Source: an uncultured Oscillospiraceae bacterium
GTDB lineage: Bacteria; Bacillota; Clostridia; Oscillospirales; Oscillospiraceae
Direction: 5' to 3'
Length of the DNA: 14,660 nucleotides
Assembly: GCA_958438185.1 (NCBI GenBank)
Contig: CAUBQU010000008.1
Span: forward strand, 1 to 14,660
Shown in pieces: positions 13,638 to 14,660 of this stretch. Below the pieces are notes generated by a model. The model was not told the origin of the DNA, made no database searches, and worked only from the letters and a program-made list of their open reading frames with translations. The position numbers and the translations under genes are program-made. How positions within the stretch are numbered: the stretch's first letter is position 1; every line of letters starts with the position of its first letter.

Positions 13638-13651
13638 TGGTATACTATACA
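13638..13651 (+). promoter_or_regulatory. extended -10 promoter of the zinc-ribbon membrane protein gene
   Basis: TGGTATACT (13638-13646) is an extended -10 element; no good -35 is seen at 17 bases (TTTTCG at 13618-13623). It lies about 75 bases upstream of the start at 13723 and diverges from the promoter at 13540-13568. Confidence 0.5.
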
Positions 13652-13722
13652 AATAAGGCGGCGGCTTTTGCCGTTTGCTGCCGATATGGATGGCGTTTCT
13701 TGCCGAAAGGAGGCATTTTGAA

Positions 13723-14319
13723 ATGATCACGTGTTACAACTGCGGCAAGCAGGTCTCGGACGAGACGCTGATCTGCCCGGAGTGCGGCGCGCTGGTGCGC
13801 CGGTACGAGGCGCCGCGGCAGACGCCTGAGACGGACCAGCCGCTGGCCTATCAGCCGGTCCGCCAGCGGGCGGCGCAGCAGGCCCAGCCCGGGCGGTTTT
13901 ACTTTACCGGCGGGTTCAAGGTCTGGTTCTGGTTGTGCATGGTATTTTTTATCATTTATACCTTTAGCTTTGCCGTGACGGGGCTGAGCTTTCTGCAAAA
14001 CAACCAGGCATCCCAGATGCTGACACAGCTGTATAGCGATATGGGCGTTGACCTGGCGCAGACCTTCGGCTCTTTGAATCAGGCTGGGCTCTATATGCTC
14101 ATCAATGCCGGAGGCTGTCTGGTGGCCGGCGTGCTGCTTCTTCTGGTGTATACGACGCGGCAGCCCAAATTCCTGCTGGTGCAGTTGGGCGGCTCGGCGT
14201 TGGCTGGCATCGCACTGGCGGTGCTGGTGGGCGTGAATCTCGTCTGCCTGGCTGTGGTGGTCTGCGCCAGCGTGACGCTGCTGCTTCTGCGGCGTCAGCT
14301 GCCGCGGCGGAAAGGGTAA
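13723..14319 (+). CDS. zinc-ribbon membrane protein, function unknown
   Basis: A 198-residue protein with an N-terminal zinc ribbon, C4-x2-C7-x10-C18-x2-C21 (ITCYNCGKQVSDETLICPECG). A polar Gln/Pro/Arg linker (about 30-57) follows, then hydrophobic segments at about 66-88, 123-143, 151-169 and 170-189. This is a common layout in Clostridia, and similar proteins have no assigned role. The ATG at 13723 has AAAGGAGG (13706-13713) nine bases upstream; the in-frame ATG at 13675 has none and precedes the ribbon with unrelated residues. It is divergent from the other metal-site membrane protein gene and is followed by its own terminator. Confidence 0.75.
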   Translation: MITCYNCGKQVSDETLICPECGALVRRYEAPRQTPETDQPLAYQPVRQRAAQQAQPGRFYFTGGFKVWFWLCMVFFIIYTFSFAVTGLSFLQNNQASQMLTQLYSDMGVDLAQTFGSLNQAGLYMLINAGGCLVAGVLLLLVYTTRQPKFLLVQLGGSALAGIALAVLVGVNLVCLAVVVCASVTLLLLRRQLPRRKG

Positions 14320-14321
14320 AC

Positions 14322-14357
14322 AAAGCGGCAAACCGGCGTATACCGGTCTGCCGCTTT
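14322..14357 (+). terminator. intrinsic terminator after the zinc-ribbon membrane protein gene
   Basis: An inverted repeat, AAAGCGGCA-ACCGG (14322-14336) against CCGGT-TGCCGCTTTT (14343-14358) with one bulged base on each side, begins three bases after the stop codon and ends in a TTTT run. Confidence 0.75.
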
Positions 14358-14643
14358 TGCAAGACGCTATAGAGGGATCAATCCTACTATACCGCGGTTT
14401 TTCCCCGGTGGCAACTGTTTTTTGCACGCGAGGGAAATTTTTGTTTGATCGGGGCAGAATGGGTGCGGTCCCCCTAAAAAAGTTGTAAAACATTGCGCGT
14501 TGATTATAAAAATAGAATCGTGTAAAATGTGTCCATATTTTTTGAAAGCGCACCGCGGCGCCTTGCTGCCGCGATAGATAGTCGCAGGACACGTCAGCCC
14601 GGCACGGAACACGCCGGGCACACCGTGAGGAGGAAAGACGCAT
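14358..14643 (+). other. non-coding region with tandem promoter candidates and a leader hairpin
   Basis: No credible gene is seen here. Promoter candidates for the gene at 14644 are TTGTAA (14483-14488), 16 bases, TATAAA (14505-14510); and TTGATT (14500-14505), 17 bases, TAAAAT (14523-14528). A 7-bp inverted repeat GCCCGGC (14597-14603) and GCCGGGC (14613-14619) sits in the leader just before the GAGGAGG ribosome binding site (14627-14633). The part from 14358 to 14480 shows no clear structure. Confidence 0.5.
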
Positions 14644-14660
14644 ATGAAGGAAATGAAAGA
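14644..14660 (+). CDS. start of a gene running off the window
   Basis: An ATG at 14644 begins MKEMK and is preceded by a strong GAGGAGG ribosome binding site ten bases upstream. Only five complete codons are present, so the product cannot be named. Confidence 0.6.

Noticed and set aside
13509-13730. N-terminal extension of the 316-residue membrane protein up to 13730
   Set aside because: The extension would cross the good minus-strand promoter at 13540-13568, and the internal ATG at 13508 has a proper ribosome binding site.
13645-14643. A 332-codon minus-strand frame covering the zinc-ribbon gene and the last intergenic region
   Set aside because: It spans a terminator and promoter candidates, and its protein shows no motif; the plus-strand gene has a ribosome binding site and a zinc ribbon.
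1-14660. CRISPR arrays, tRNA or rRNA genes, insertion sequences, attachment sites
   Set aside because: No regularly spaced repeats, no tRNA-like cloverleaf, no transposase or integrase frame and no flanking direct repeats were seen by eye. The microcompartment operon shows no mobility signature at its borders.

Overview
The window reads as chromosomal DNA of a GC-rich Gram-positive anaerobe, most likely a Clostridia member of the Oscillospirales type. The basis is strong AGGAGG-type ribosome binding sites, TTGaca/TATaat promoters, a response regulator/histidine kinase/HtrA operon, TypA, and a bacterial microcompartment (BMC) operon with an RnfC-like protein. The species cannot be named from this stretch alone.

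Layout. Positions 1-88 hold the tail of a membrane protein, possibly an ECF substrate-binding (BioY-like) component. A 77-residue membrane protein follows (216-449) behind a good promoter. Positions 567-4055 (minus strand) form a three-gene envelope-stress-type operon: OmpR-family response regulator, HAMP histidine kinase, then a membrane-anchored HtrA/DegP-type protease. typA/bipA (4261-6093, plus) is divergent from it. A perfect 11-bp hairpin terminator separates typA from a convergent fucU/rbsD-family mutarotase gene (6194-6646, minus).

The main feature is an eight-gene BMC operon at 6900-12460 (plus): pduL (phosphotransacylase), a BMC-P pentamer, a PduS/RnfC-like Fe-S flavoprotein, a PduT-like BMC-T with a conserved pore cysteine, one PduA/EutM-like BMC-H hexamer, two more BMC-P pentamers, and a CoA-acylating aldehyde dehydrogenase with a C-terminal encapsulation-peptide-like helix. 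A promoter and a 26-bp near-perfect dyad precede it, and a 16-bp perfect hairpin terminator ends it. The operon encodes no aldehyde-generating signature enzyme and no alcohol dehydrogenase. Inferred logic: an aldehyde made elsewhere enters the shell and is oxidised by the dehydrogenase to acyl-CoA plus NADH. PduL returns CoA and makes acyl-phosphate. NADH is reoxidised by the PduS-like protein, with electrons leaving through the PduT-like shell trimer.

After the operon lie two divergently transcribed, unrecognised zinc-binding membrane proteins (12558-13508 minus; 13723-14319 plus). A 324-bp non-coding stretch then carries a terminator, promoter candidates and a leader hairpin, followed by the first codons of a gene that runs off the window at 14644.

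The best candidates for something new are the signature-less, electron-exporting BMC operon with a minimal shell, the EutQ-like module fused to the C-terminus of PduL, and the neighbouring FucU homologue that has lost the family's active-site His and Asp.
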